A DNA stretch of 50,593 bases, taken from NCBI GenBank assembly GCA_009777845.1, contig WRLD01000023.1, positions 1-50,593 of the forward strand. The letters run 5' to 3'. Position 1 is the stretch's first letter; every line of letters begins with the position of its first letter. Positions 24,202 to 31,946 of the stretch are shown piece after piece. Origin of the DNA: Defluviitaleaceae bacterium. Its GTDB lineage: Bacteria; Bacillota; Clostridia; Lachnospirales; WQUN01. A program made the position numbers and the translations under genes. The notes beneath the pieces were generated by a model. It was given only the letters and a program-made list of their open reading frames with translations. It was not told the DNA's origin and did no database searches.

Positions 24202-24663
24202 CTACAACGGGAAAATTTCATAAGCCGCTAGTGCCACAACCCCGCCCAAAATCGCGCCTGCGAACACCTCCAGCGGGTGATGACCTAACAGCTCCTTCAG
24301 CTTCTTATCCAGCGTTATGCCCTGCTTTTCTAGCTTAGAAAACAAAAAATTTATGGCCTCGGCTTGCAGACCTGCGGCGCGCCTTATGCCTGCCGCATCG
24401 TGCATAACCACCAACGCAAGCACCGCGCTTACCGCAAAAAGCGACGTGCCGAAGCCCTCGCGTATGCCTATGCTAAACATGAGCGCGACTACGGTTGCAC
24501 TGTGCGAGCTTGGCATACCGCCCGTACTGGTGAGCATGGCTGTTTTCCACGATTTTGTACGCCAGTAATCAAAAAACACCTTTAGCGTTTGGGCAATCGT
24601 AAGCGCGGCAAGTGATATAACCAAGTGCCGATTGGTAAGTATTTGCAATAGAATACTATTCAT
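24202..24663 (-). CDS. Divergent PAP2 family membrane protein (DUF212)
   Basis: DUF212 proteins resemble acid phosphatases of the PAP2/vanadium-haloperoxidase group, and their substrate is unknown. From the ATG at 24661-24663 the protein has 153 residues with four or so membrane segments. The signature GGMPSSHSATVVALMF and a second histidine-containing segment LLGHHPLEVFAGAILG are present, matching the PAP2-like sites SxxHS and H. The start overlaps the end of xseB by 8 bases and lacks a strong ribosome binding site, so it is probably coupled. A lipid-pyrophosphate role near dxs is inference. Confidence 0.88.
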   Translation of the reverse strand: MNSILLQILTNRHLVISLAALTIAQTLKVFFDYWRTKSWKTAMLTSTGGMPSSHSATVVALMFSIGIREGFGTSLFAVSAVLALVVMHDAAGIRRAAGLQAEAINFLFSKLEKQGITLDKKLKELLGHHPLEVFAGAILGGVVALAAYEIFPL

Positions 24664-24865
24664 CGAAAGCAGGCGTGCTAAAGCCAAGCGCAGATTTTTG
24701 TAGTACCAAAATATCGCTCTCGTAGCGTTCTAGGATTTCGCCGCATTCCTTGGCTATGTCTACGCCCTCCTTGTATAGCGAGATTGCTTTGTCTAGCGGT
24801 GTTTGTGAATCCTCTACTTGCTCGACTATTTTTGACAGCTTTTCTAGCTTTTTCTCGATTTTCAC
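24656..24865 (-). CDS. xseB: Exodeoxyribonuclease VII small subunit
   Basis: XseB binds along XseA to form exonuclease VII, which degrades single-stranded DNA. The 69 residues match the family: an amphipathic helix (KKLEKLSKIVEQVEDSQTPL), the turn PLDKAISLYKEG, and CGEILERYESDI. The start is a GTG at 24863-24865 with GGGGGT 6 bases upstream. That ribosome binding site belongs to a family F repeat that spans the gap to xseA. Confidence 0.93.
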   Translation of the reverse strand: MKIEKKLEKLSKIVEQVEDSQTPLDKAISLYKEGVDIAKECGEILERYESDILVLQKSALGFSTPAFDE

Positions 24866-24888
24866 TATTTTACCCCCGCTTTTTTGAT

Positions 24889-24911
24889 TCGCCTTCGGCG
24901 ATTTTTCATGT
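24889..24911 (-). repeat. Family F hairpin, copy 1 (xseA/xseB junction)
   Basis: Twenty-three bases are identical to 40574-40596. On the minus strand they read ACATGAAAAATCGCCGAAGG then CGA, a TCGCC-GAA-GGCGA hairpin. The TGA within it is the xseA stop codon, and the xseB ribosome binding site follows about 12 bases later. Confidence 0.75.
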
Positions 24912-26042
24912 TGCCTGCATTATGCTTGTTATTTCCGCGGAAGCCGTACCGTCCGCAAACCGAATATAAATATTTTGCCCGACCGCCAAATTTTTTGTAC
25001 TGGTAATTACTGCTTTTTCGCCTTGTACAAGCGCGTAACCACGCTTGAAAACCGTATACGGCGACACCTTTTCCAATAGCTCGTTGGTGTGTGTGAGCTT
25101 AGTTTTTTCGCGTGCTATACGCTCATTTGCGGCGCGTGATAGGTCGGCTAGGCTCGTTTTTATTTGCTGGGTACGGGCGTTTATATTCGCCGACAGCCCT
25201 CGGCAAAGCGCGGCTTGCAAGTCCTGCAAATTTTCCAGCTCGTAGGCTTGGTCGTAAACGGCGATTTGTGCCGCGGCGGTGGGCGTAGCGGCGCGGTAGT
25301 CCGCCACAAAGTCCGCAATCGTGAAGTCCGTTTCGTGTCCCACGGCGGAGATAATCGGGATTTTGGACGCGGCAATCGCTCGGGCGAGCTTTTCCTCGTT
25401 AAACGCCCATAAATCCTCTATCGAACCGCCGCCCCTGCCAAGAATTATTGTGTCGGCTTGGGCGTGCTCGTTTACCTCGTTTATGGCGCGCACTAGGTCG
25501 CTTGCCGCCGTTTCGCCCTGCACAATGGCAGGGACAACGAGAATTTGCACGGCGCGGTTTATTTCCCTGATTGTCGTGATAATGTCCCTCACCGCCGCGC
25601 CTGTGGGGCTTGTGACGACCGCAACGCATTTTGGGTAGCGCGGAATCGGGCGTTTTCGTTCCTGTGAAAAAAGCCCCTGTGCCTCTAGCTTTTCCTTTAG
25701 CTGTACGAAAGCAAGCTGTAGGCCGCCTATGCCCGACGGCTGTAAAAACTCGGCGTATAGCTGATATTGCCCTGTTTTTTCGTATAAAGAAACTCGCCCA
25801 AAGGCTACGACCTTATTGCCGTTTTTTGGCGAAAAGCTCAAGTCGGCGGTGTGACTGCGGAACATGACGGCAGGAATCGCGGAGGCCGCGTCCTTTAGCG
25901 TAAAATACATGTGACCCGACGAGTGTAAATTGTAGTTAGAGATTTCGCCCTCGACAAATAAGCCCGATAAAAGAACGTCCGAATCTAGGGATTTTTTTAC
26001 GTAGCGGTTTATTTGGGTTACTGAGAAGATGGTTTTAGGCAA
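24906..26042 (-). CDS. xseA: Exodeoxyribonuclease VII large subunit
   Basis: XseA is the catalytic subunit of exonuclease VII. The 378 residues comprise an N-terminal OB fold (SVTQINRYVKKSLD ... FVEGEISNY), the central nuclease domain with VVTSPTGAAVRDI, ILGRGGGSIEDLWAFN and SAVGHETDFTIADFVADYR, and a C-terminal helical region that holds the small subunits. It is shorter than Bacillus XseA (about 450). The start is a TTG at 26040-26042 with GGAG upstream, and it overlaps the end of the upstream membrane-protein gene by 8 bases. The stop is supplied by the family F element. Confidence 0.94.
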   Translation of the reverse strand: MPKTIFSVTQINRYVKKSLDSDVLLSGLFVEGEISNYNLHSSGHMYFTLKDAASAIPAVMFRSHTADLSFSPKNGNKVVAFGRVSLYEKTGQYQLYAEFLQPSGIGGLQLAFVQLKEKLEAQGLFSQERKRPIPRYPKCVAVVTSPTGAAVRDIITTIREINRAVQILVVPAIVQGETAASDLVRAINEVNEHAQADTIILGRGGGSIEDLWAFNEEKLARAIAASKIPIISAVGHETDFTIADFVADYRAATPTAAAQIAVYDQAYELENLQDLQAALCRGLSANINARTQQIKTSLADLSRAANERIAREKTKLTHTNELLEKVSPYTVFKRGYALVQGEKAVITSTKNLAVGQNIYIRFADGTASAEITSIMQAT

Positions 26043-26787
26043 GGGTACAGGCTCCTTTTTTTCTGCGTTTCCGAATAGTACGTATAGCTATGATAGCTAC
26101 GCAGATACAAATTACCGCACTAAATACTGTCGATAGATTTAATCCTATTATAAACCCTTTTTCGATAATTTTGCCAGTTGCTACATCGAAAACAAAAACG
26201 TATTCTTCGTATGTTGTTATGGTTAATTCATTTGTTATGGGATTAAAAATTGTTTTTTGTTCAGTGCAACATTCATCAGACAGCCAAAATATACCTGCTG
26301 ATGTCCACGGAAGCAACATAGGGATTCTAACTAGCTTGCTTGTTTTATAGCTTTTTATCAAGCTGCCGTTACTAAAAAAATTAACTAACCCTCCGCCCAA
26401 GTCCTCGTTGTTAAAATTATCCAAAGTGCTTTGAATAGTTACAAGATATGTGCCGCATTGGGAAAAAAACATAGAGGAGCGGTGGGCATTTATATCAACA
26501 TAATAAATATTTCTCAACGGTTCTTCGTTGTAATACATGCCTGTTTTTATTTTCATTCGTTCTTCGCTTATATCTGGATAATTAAAAAAGTCTAGCTGGC
26601 TTTGATGTGATAGCTCTGGAGGGGTCATGTAAAAAATCATGTTGGTATCTTCAAACACAATCTCCCAAGGAAAGACATCTACAGGCCATGAAGCCCGAAC
26701 AGGTATATTAGCAAAAAGGGCGGTAGCTACGCAGAAATACAGGAATAGGCGTATTTTTTTATAGCGGGGATATGCTCTAATAGCCAT
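26035..26787 (-). CDS. Hypothetical membrane protein with signal peptide
   Basis: No family was recognised. The N terminus (RLFLYFCVATALFANIPV) is a signal peptide or anchor, residues about 35-210 are extracytoplasmic and rich in beta-strand patterns, and a C-terminal helix (LSTVFSAVICICVAIIAI, about 218-236) is followed by RTIRKRRKKG, placing the C terminus in the cytoplasm. GAGGTGAGG precedes the ATG. It overlaps both neighbours, the nucleotidyltransferase gene upstream and xseA downstream, so all three are co-transcribed. This gene and the next appear to have been inserted into the nusB-xseA interval. Confidence 0.65.
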   Translation of the reverse strand: MAIRAYPRYKKIRLFLYFCVATALFANIPVRASWPVDVFPWEIVFEDTNMIFYMTPPELSHQSQLDFFNYPDISEERMKIKTGMYYNEEPLRNIYYVDINAHRSSMFFSQCGTYLVTIQSTLDNFNNEDLGGGLVNFFSNGSLIKSYKTSKLVRIPMLLPWTSAGIFWLSDECCTEQKTIFNPITNELTITTYEEYVFVFDVATGKIIEKGFIIGLNLSTVFSAVICICVAIIAIRTIRKRRKKGACTLA

Positions 26788-27070
26788 AAATCAACCTCAC
26801 CTCGCTTTCGACTGTTTCTTTGAACGCAGGCTTGGATTTTGCTAACGCGTTCCATGTAATTAAATCTACCCTACAGCCAAATGCTTCTTCTAAATCAACT
26901 CGAAGCCCAAAAAAATCAAGCCCTCGGGAATCGGGGAGAAATTCGACCAGCATATCTATATCGCTTTGTTCGGACATATCCCCCCGAGCGGCTGAACCAA
27001 AAAACGCCGCCCGCTTAACAGGGTACTGCATTAGCACAGAACAAGCGGTTGATTCGAGTTTTTCGGGCAT
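26777..27070 (-). CDS. MNT-type minimal nucleotidyltransferase
   Basis: Small proteins of this kind transfer nucleotides; many act as the antitoxin in HEPN-MNT pairs by modifying the HEPN toxin. The 97 residues carry the complete active-site pattern: Gly25-Ser26 in FFGSAARGD and the metal-binding Asp37 and Asp39 in SDIDMLVEF. The third acidic residue is likely the Asp in CRVDLIT. AGGTGA precedes the ATG. No HEPN gene is adjacent, so it is an orphan or its partner is elsewhere. Confidence 0.87.
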   Translation of the reverse strand: MPEKLESTACSVLMQYPVKRAAFFGSAARGDMSEQSDIDMLVEFLPDSRGLDFFGLRVDLEEAFGCRVDLITWNALAKSKPAFKETVESEVRLIYGY

Positions 27071-27130
27071 TTGGTTGTCACCTTCTGTCTTAGGTTGATT
27101 TTTGATGAGTGGTGCTTTTTGGCTCGATTA

Positions 27131-27262
27131 TGGAACGCGGATTTGTGCGGATTTTCACGGATTTGGCGGATTGGCTCGTGGGAAAATATACGAAAATTCG
27201 CTCAGTCCGATAAAATCCGCAAAATCCGTGAAAATCCGTGTTTATGTCCTTAAAATCCGCGT
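27131..27262. repeat. Family C inverted CGGATT array
   Basis: Left arm GGAACGCGGATTTGTGCGG, centre TTGGCTCGTGGGAAAATAT, right arm GATAAAATCCGCAAAATCC to CGCGTTCTATTCC. It fills the gap between the nusB stop and the nucleotidyltransferase gene and may separate two transcripts. Confidence 0.8.
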
Positions 27263-27263
27263 T

Positions 27264-27746
27264 CTATTCCTCTACGCTACCGCTCCGCTCCTTATAAGCA
27301 CGCGCGACATTTCCGAGTACGCCGTTAATAAACGCGGGCGATTCGTCCGCGCCGTATTCTTTGGCAAGCTCGACTGCTTCGTTTACCGCCGCGCCGAAGG
27401 GAACGTCCTCGCAGAGCATTTCGTAGATGGACAGGCGCATAAGCGCGAGGTCGATTTTGTTTAGCCGTTCGACCGTCCACTCGCGCAGGAAATTGTTTAT
27501 GACTTGGTCGAGTTCCTCGCAACGCTCGAAAACGCCCCAAAAGGCGCGGTCGAGATATTCGGCGTTTTTGCCCTTGGGGCGCGACAGCCTTTCCATGCCG
27601 TATGCCTCAAAATCGCAATCGTCCAGAAATTCAAAATAAGCCGCCTTGGTTTTGGCGAGGGCTTCCACCTCGCCGCCGCCAAAGGGCAAGCCAAAAATCA
27701 AATGAAACGCGTGCCGCCGCGCTTCTCTGCGGGAAATGCCTTTCAT
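27264..27746 (-). CDS. nusB: Transcription antitermination factor NusB
   Basis: NusB joins NusE (S10) at boxA to prevent premature termination of rRNA transcription. The 160 residues begin with the typical SRREARRHAFHLIFGL and include WTVERLNKIDLALMRLSIYEM, the turn FGAAVNEAVELAKEYG and the C-terminal FINGVLGNVARAY. The ATG overlaps the Asp23 stop in ATGA, giving tight coupling. A family C repeat starts immediately after the stop. Confidence 0.96.
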   Translation of the reverse strand: MKGISRREARRHAFHLIFGLPFGGGEVEALAKTKAAYFEFLDDCDFEAYGMERLSRPKGKNAEYLDRAFWGVFERCEELDQVINNFLREWTVERLNKIDLALMRLSIYEMLCEDVPFGAAVNEAVELAKEYGADESPAFINGVLGNVARAYKERSGSVEE

Positions 27747-28123
27747 GTCTTTGGCTTTTCGCGGCTTTTTTCTCCCACAATCGCGCCTACCGTTACATTG
27801 ACCTCCGCTACGGAAAGCCCCGTCATTGTTTCCACGGCATCCTTTACGCGCTTTTGCACGTCCGCCGATACCTCATGGATTTTCGCGCCGAATTTTACCG
27901 CGATTGTTAGCTGTATGCTGACGATTTTATTTTTTACGGCGACATTTGTGCATTTTGCCATTTGCTTGCGCGAGGCGCGCGTACCCGAGAGCCACGCCTG
28001 CCGAATAACGCCGTCCGCCTCCGTGGCGGCTGTGGCGGCGATTACGTTCAACACCTCGTCAGAGATACGAACAAAGCCCGTAGGTTCTTTTTTTATTTCA
28101 GTCAATTTGAAAACTCCTTTCAT
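27743..28123 (-). CDS. Asp23/Gls24 family envelope stress protein
   Basis: Asp23 proteins line the inner face of the membrane in Gram-positives and affect envelope stress; clostridial members usually precede nusB. The 126 residues show the family profile: GFVRISDEVLNVIAATAATEADGV, a strand region IVSIQLTIAVKFGAKIHEV, and AVETMTGLSVAEVNVTV. Asp23 members are soluble and need a membrane partner (AmaP), which is not seen here. CTTTCAT-type AAAGGAG precedes the ATG. Confidence 0.92.
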   Translation of the reverse strand: MKGVFKLTEIKKEPTGFVRISDEVLNVIAATAATEADGVIRQAWLSGTRASRKQMAKCTNVAVKNKIVSIQLTIAVKFGAKIHEVSADVQKRVKDAVETMTGLSVAEVNVTVGAIVGEKSREKPKT

Positions 28124-28293
28124 GGGGTGGTTGTGTGTAGATAGGGATAATTATACAGCAAGAATTGATAAAGTAAAATTTTTATTTGTTGGGGTTGTGA
28201 AAATTGGGGTGGGGGGATTTTTGCTCGACAGTGACTTGACAATGACTTGACAATGGCGTTGCAATATGCCATGATGTTATTGAGGTGATAATT

Positions 28294-28587
28294 GTGGCAA
28301 CAACAAAAGCAAACATAAATGTCAAGATTGATGCGAGCGTTAAGGAAGCCGCCGCACAAATGCTGACGAACATGGGCATAGACCTAACCACGGCGGTGGA
28401 TATGTTCTTTCGACAAATAATAGTAGAACGCAGACTGCCGTTTCAGCCCCGAGTTATGGCGACACTTGACGAACAAATCGCAATTGCCGCGAAAAATATT
28501 CCCACAGTGAAATGGGAATCGGACGGCAACGGCAATGTTATCATTGACAAGGACAGCAGCGACTACGAGTGGGCGGTAGAGGGGTGA
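28294..28587 (+). CDS. RelB/DinJ-family antitoxin
   Basis: This is the antitoxin of a type II pair. The GTG at 28294 has GAGGTG 6 bases upstream. The N-terminal ribbon-helix-helix motif (NINVKIDASVKEAAAQMLTNMGI then LTTAVDMFFRQIIVERRLPF) is typical of RelB/DinJ and should bind its own promoter. The acidic C terminus would wrap the toxin. The gene overlaps the next by one base (TGATG). Upstream, two TTGACA boxes 11 bases apart (28236 and 28247) suggest an autoregulated promoter. Confidence 0.88.
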   Translation: MATTKANINVKIDASVKEAAAQMLTNMGIDLTTAVDMFFRQIIVERRLPFQPRVMATLDEQIAIAAKNIPTVKWESDGNGNVIIDKDSSDYEWAVEG

Positions 28588-28916
28588 TGTGTCCGTTTGA
28601 TATTATTATCGCTTACATTTCTTGGCAGGGTGGCGGAAAGCGTAGACCTGTGCTAGTGATTACGAAAGATAAGGACAGTGCAACGGTTTTCCGAATTACG
28701 TCAAAGTATGAAAAAAAGAGCGAAGCAATACGAGCAAAATATCTAAAAATCAACGACTGGTCGCAAGCAGGGCTTGAAAAGCTGTCTTACGTGGACACAA
28801 GCGGCAAGCGTGAATTGCCGCTCGACACGGTAAATAACGCGCCAGTAGGCAGGTTAAGCGAAAATGACAAAATGCGGTTGCTTGTGTTTTTGATGAGGAA
28901 TGGGGAAGTGCTGTAA
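28587..28916 (+). CDS. PemK/MazF-like toxin
   Basis: The 109-residue product resembles the MazF/PemK endoribonuclease fold: CPFDIIIAYISW then GGGKRRPVLVITKD near the start, the strand FRITSKYEKKSE, and the C-terminal LDTVNNAPVGRLSENDKMRLL. The pairing of a RelB-type antitoxin with a MazF-fold toxin is common in Clostridia. The ATG overlaps the antitoxin stop. A terminator follows 22 bases after the stop. Activity has not been shown. Confidence 0.82.
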   Translation: MCPFDIIIAYISWQGGGKRRPVLVITKDKDSATVFRITSKYEKKSEAIRAKYLKINDWSQAGLEKLSYVDTSGKRELPLDTVNNAPVGRLSENDKMRLLVFLMRNGEVL

Positions 28917-28938
28917 ATATGGCTAAGGTAAATAAAGG

Positions 28939-28979
28939 AAATCCGCTCTACTGCATAATCGCAGGGGGCGGATTTTTTT
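28939..28979 (+). terminator. Rho-independent terminator after the toxin gene
   Basis: AAATCCGC pairs with GCGGATTT around an inner CTGC/GCAG stem, followed by TTTTTTT. The outer stem shares sequence with the CGGATTT unit of family C, and a C half-array begins directly afterwards, hinting that C units can derive from or act as terminators. Confidence 0.8.
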
Positions 28980-28980
28980 A

Positions 28981-29031
28981 TTTACGCGGATTCGGCGGAT
29001 TTTCGCAGATTTGCACGGATTGGCTCGTGGA
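28981..29031. repeat. Family C array, one arm
   Basis: Units TTACGCGGATTCGGCGG, TTTTCGCAG and ACGGATTGGCTCGTGG. It has only the left arm and centre; no right arm is seen before the next gene. Confidence 0.7.
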
Positions 29032-29109
29032 AAGAAAAAAAATATAAGGTATTGACAAACTTTGCAGGGGGGGGGTATAATTTTCCAAATAGAAAGGGTG
29101 GATTTTTGT

Positions 29110-29739
29110 ATGAAGAATTTAATATTAAAATGCGGTATTGGGCTTGTGTTTTTACTTATGCTTGTGGGGTGTGGCGGTGAAGCCGAGCCTACGTTTGGGG
29201 GCGGAGGCGCGAGCAGAGGAGCGGAAGCCGCGAGCCTTTCTCGTGAAAGCATTTTACAAGCATTACGCGACAATGAGGAATTGCTTATTTATGAATTTGA
29301 GCAGAGCCGAACGGAGGAGGTTGACGAAAGTAATTTGTTTGGCAGGTTAAAACAGGAAATTACGTTTTTTGCTACGTCACGGATAGGGCTTTTGTGGAAC
29401 AGTATTTCCGCGGAGAATATTTTACGTGACAGCGATGGGGGCGTAATTCAAATAAGCCTACCCACGCCAGTAAATTACGGCATTACGCCAGATTATTCTC
29501 GCGCGGAATACAGTGACACCGATTCGGGGCTTTTACGCCGTTCGGAAATCCAGATGACAGCCGAGGAAGAAACAGAGCTTAGGCGCGAAGCCGTTAATAA
29601 TATGGAAACGGACTTGAGAGAAAACCATATAGAGCCAGCAAGCGCGTATATCGCAGGTGAAATTACAAAGATATTAAATGGCTTGTTGGTTGATACAGGC
29701 AACGCAGGACGATATGAAATCAGAGTTTTGTGGCAGTAG
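29110..29739 (+). CDS. Lipoprotein with DUF4230-like domain
   Basis: The ATG at 29110 follows AAAGGGTGG. The lipobox LMLVGCGG places a lipid-modified cysteine at about residue 20, so the protein is anchored on the outer face of the membrane. After a glycine-rich linker, residues 50-209 contain segments (SAENILRDSDGGVIQISLP, then YSDTDSGLLRR) that parallel the next gene product and fit DUF4230, a family of unknown function. It is the first of a two-gene operon. DUF4230 assignment rests on pattern similarity only. Confidence 0.7.
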   Translation: MKNLILKCGIGLVFLLMLVGCGGEAEPTFGGGGASRGAEAASLSRESILQALRDNEELLIYEFEQSRTEEVDESNLFGRLKQEITFFATSRIGLLWNSISAENILRDSDGGVIQISLPTPVNYGITPDYSRAEYSDTDSGLLRRSEIQMTAEEETELRREAVNNMETDLRENHIEPASAYIAGEITKILNGLLVDTGNAGRYEIRVLWQ

Positions 29740-29764
29740 AAGCTACCTAGAGAGGGGAATATAA

Positions 29765-30475
29765 ATGGAAAACCAAGAACGTGATAGCATTAGAAACGAG
29801 GAAGCAAAAAAAGGTGCGATTGATATTACTATTCAAGGTCTTACGAGCCTTAAAAAGAACTACAGTACGATAATCACACTTGTGGCAATATTAGCAATTG
29901 TTAGCCTATCGTTCTTTGTTTATATCGTAAACCGTAAGCCCGTCCATACCCAAACAAGGGGCAATGTGTCCTACCACGAAGCCATTTTGCGAGAAATGTC
30001 TGAAGCCATGCGACTTGTAACACTAGATATAGGAATGGAACACCCAGTAACTGTAAGCAACGATGCAAAATGGGGCGCGTTTCGGGCTTCACAGCAAATC
30101 GACTTTTACATCAACGGTACTTTTTCCGTAGACCTCGCGTTACTTACAACGGAAAACGTGATTATAGACGATAGGCGCGAGTGCGTTTTTGTGTTTTTGC
30201 CGCGTCCGCAAATAGAGAACGTGTCTGTAGACCATGACAGGACGACATTCAATGACCCCGACAAGGGGCTGTTACGCTTCCGCGACCATAGCCTAACTCC
30301 TATGGAAAATAATACAATACAAACCGACGTGGTGGATAATGTGCGTATGCTAATGCTAGATAATTATATGGAAGCCGCCGAAACCGCTACCTTGTCGCAG
30401 GTGACACAGCTGTTGAGTGTCGTTTTGGGCGGTGTTGGTTTAGGTGATTATGATTTTGAGCTTGTGTGGAAGTAA
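29765..30475 (+). CDS. DUF4230-like membrane-anchored protein
   Basis: A 236-residue paralogue of the preceding protein, anchored by a membrane helix (about 38-58, IITLVAILAIVSLSFFVYIV) rather than a lipid. Residues 115-236 contain FSVDLALLTTENVIIDDRR, VFVFLPRPQIENVSVDHDR and NDPDKGLLRFRDH, a good match to the DUF4230 pattern of strand-LPxP-D..... GAGAGGGG precedes the ATG, 25 bases after the lipoprotein stop. Both may form a complex outside the membrane; this is inference. Confidence 0.72.
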   Translation: MENQERDSIRNEEAKKGAIDITIQGLTSLKKNYSTIITLVAILAIVSLSFFVYIVNRKPVHTQTRGNVSYHEAILREMSEAMRLVTLDIGMEHPVTVSNDAKWGAFRASQQIDFYINGTFSVDLALLTTENVIIDDRRECVFVFLPRPQIENVSVDHDRTTFNDPDKGLLRFRDHSLTPMENNTIQTDVVDNVRMLMLDNYMEAAETATLSQVTQLLSVVLGGVGLGDYDFELVWK

Positions 30476-30480
30476 GTGGC

Positions 30481-30512
30481 AAGGGGCGTTCACAGCAACG
30501 CCCCTTATTTTT
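30481..30512 (+). terminator. Rho-independent terminator after the DUF4230 pair
   Basis: AAGGGGCGTT pairs with AACGCCCCTT over a 6-base loop and is followed by ATTTTTATT. It directly precedes a family D module that serves radA from the other side. Confidence 0.9.
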
Positions 30513-30520
30513 ATTATTCG

Positions 30521-30572
30521 CGTGCCGATATTCCCACCACAGTATATCGTAAAAAAGGGGCTATGCCCCTCC
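30521..30572 (-). terminator. Family D hairpin module at the end of radA
   Basis: On the minus strand AGGGGC-ATA-GCCCCT is followed by TTTTTT, then a variable part and GGTGGGAATATCGGCACG. The radA stop codon TAG is the loop and first stem base of the hairpin, so the terminator supplies the stop. Confidence 0.75.
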
Positions 30573-31943
30573 CAACAATGCCCCCAACATCTCCCCAATA
30601 TTCTCCGCGCCAAACACCCTAAAGCCCTCTGGCACTTTGATTTTTTTCTTATTCGCGGCGGGCAAAACACAGCCTGCAAAGCCCTGTCTGGCGGCTTCGG
30701 CGGCGCGGCGTTCTGGCTGGCTTATTGCGCGCAGCTCGCCCGAAAGGCCGACCTCGCCCATTACCATTATTTTGGGGCTAATGGGCTTCTCCTTGTAGCA
30801 GGAAGCAAGCGCGGCGATTATTCCCGCATCTGCGGCAGGCTCGCCGATACGTATTCCGCCTGCGATATTTACATATGCGTCAAAATTTTGCAGCTTGTAG
30901 CCAGCGCGTTTTTCCAAAACCGCCATGAGCATAACCATACGGTTATAGTCCATGCCCGTGGAGGTTCGGCGCGGCGTGCCAAAGTTTGTGTACGCCACGA
31001 GTGCTTGAATTTCGGTGAGAAGCGGACGAGTACCCTCCATGGCGCAGGTGACCACAGAGCCTGTCGCGCCCACTGGCCGCCCAGAAAGCATGTACGCGGA
31101 CGGGTCGTCTATGCAGGTAAGCCCAGCCTCGCCCATCTCGAAAACGCCTATTTCGTGCGTTGCGCCGAAGCGGTTTTTTACCGCGCGAATTAGGCGGTAC
31201 GCGTCCTTGTCGTCGCCCTCGAAGTACAACACCACGTCAACCATATGCTCCAGTATGCGCGGCCCTGCGAACGAGCCTTCCTTGGTGACATGCCCCACAA
31301 GCACGCAGGACATGGACGATTCCTTGGCCAAGCAGGTAAAAAAAGCCGCACACTCGCGTACCTGCGTAACGCTGCCTGGCAGTGAGCTTATTTCCGAAAG
31401 GCGCATTGTTTGAATGGAGTCAATCAGTAGTAGCGCGGGTTTTATTTCCAATACGGCATCGCGAATGGCATAAATGTCCGTTTCTGCCAAAAGGTAGCAG
31501 TTTGGGGCGGTTACATTTAAACGCTCGGCTCGCATTTTAATTTGCGCCGTGCTTTCCTCGCCCGAAACGTATAAGACTGGGAAATCCTCGCTTGCCATGC
31601 TGTTGCAAATTTGCAGCAATAGCGTGGACTTGCCGATTCCAGGGTCGCCGCCCACAAGCAACATACTACCAGCCACAAGCCCGCCGCCAAGAACTCTGTC
31701 AAGCTCAGAAATTCCCGTAGCGGCGCGGTTTTTGGTGTTTTCGTCTGTCGAAATTTGGCTAAGAAGCACCGCGCCGCGCGAACCCAAAGAAGGCGAACGC
31801 GCCGCCCCCGCGCCGCCCGCCAGCTTTGGTTTTATTTCTATTTCCTCTAGGGTGCTGTACCTATTGCAGGCAGGACAACGCCCAAGCCATTTTGCTTGCT
31901 CATGCCCGCACTCGGAGCAGAGGTAGCGAGTTTTTTTAGTCAT
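30561..31943 (-). CDS. radA: DNA repair protein RadA (Sms)
   Basis: RadA is a RecA-like ATPase and branch-migrating helicase used in recombinational repair. The 460 residues have the N-terminal zinc motif CSECGHEQAKWLGRCPAC, Walker A GGDPGIGKST, the RadA-specific KNRFG motif, and a C-terminal Lon-like domain with GEVGLSGELRAI. The stop lies in the family D hairpin. It is the last gene of a group that may include the VOC protein just upstream (3 bases between them). Confidence 0.97.
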   Translation of the reverse strand: MTKKTRYLCSECGHEQAKWLGRCPACNRYSTLEEIEIKPKLAGGAGAARSPSLGSRGAVLLSQISTDENTKNRAATGISELDRVLGGGLVAGSMLLVGGDPGIGKSTLLLQICNSMASEDFPVLYVSGEESTAQIKMRAERLNVTAPNCYLLAETDIYAIRDAVLEIKPALLLIDSIQTMRLSEISSLPGSVTQVRECAAFFTCLAKESSMSCVLVGHVTKEGSFAGPRILEHMVDVVLYFEGDDKDAYRLIRAVKNRFGATHEIGVFEMGEAGLTCIDDPSAYMLSGRPVGATGSVVTCAMEGTRPLLTEIQALVAYTNFGTPRRTSTGMDYNRMVMLMAVLEKRAGYKLQNFDAYVNIAGGIRIGEPAADAGIIAALASCYKEKPISPKIMVMGEVGLSGELRAISQPERRAAEAARQGFAGCVLPAANKKKIKVPEGFRVFGAENIGEMLGALLGGA

Positions 31944-31946
31944 GCT

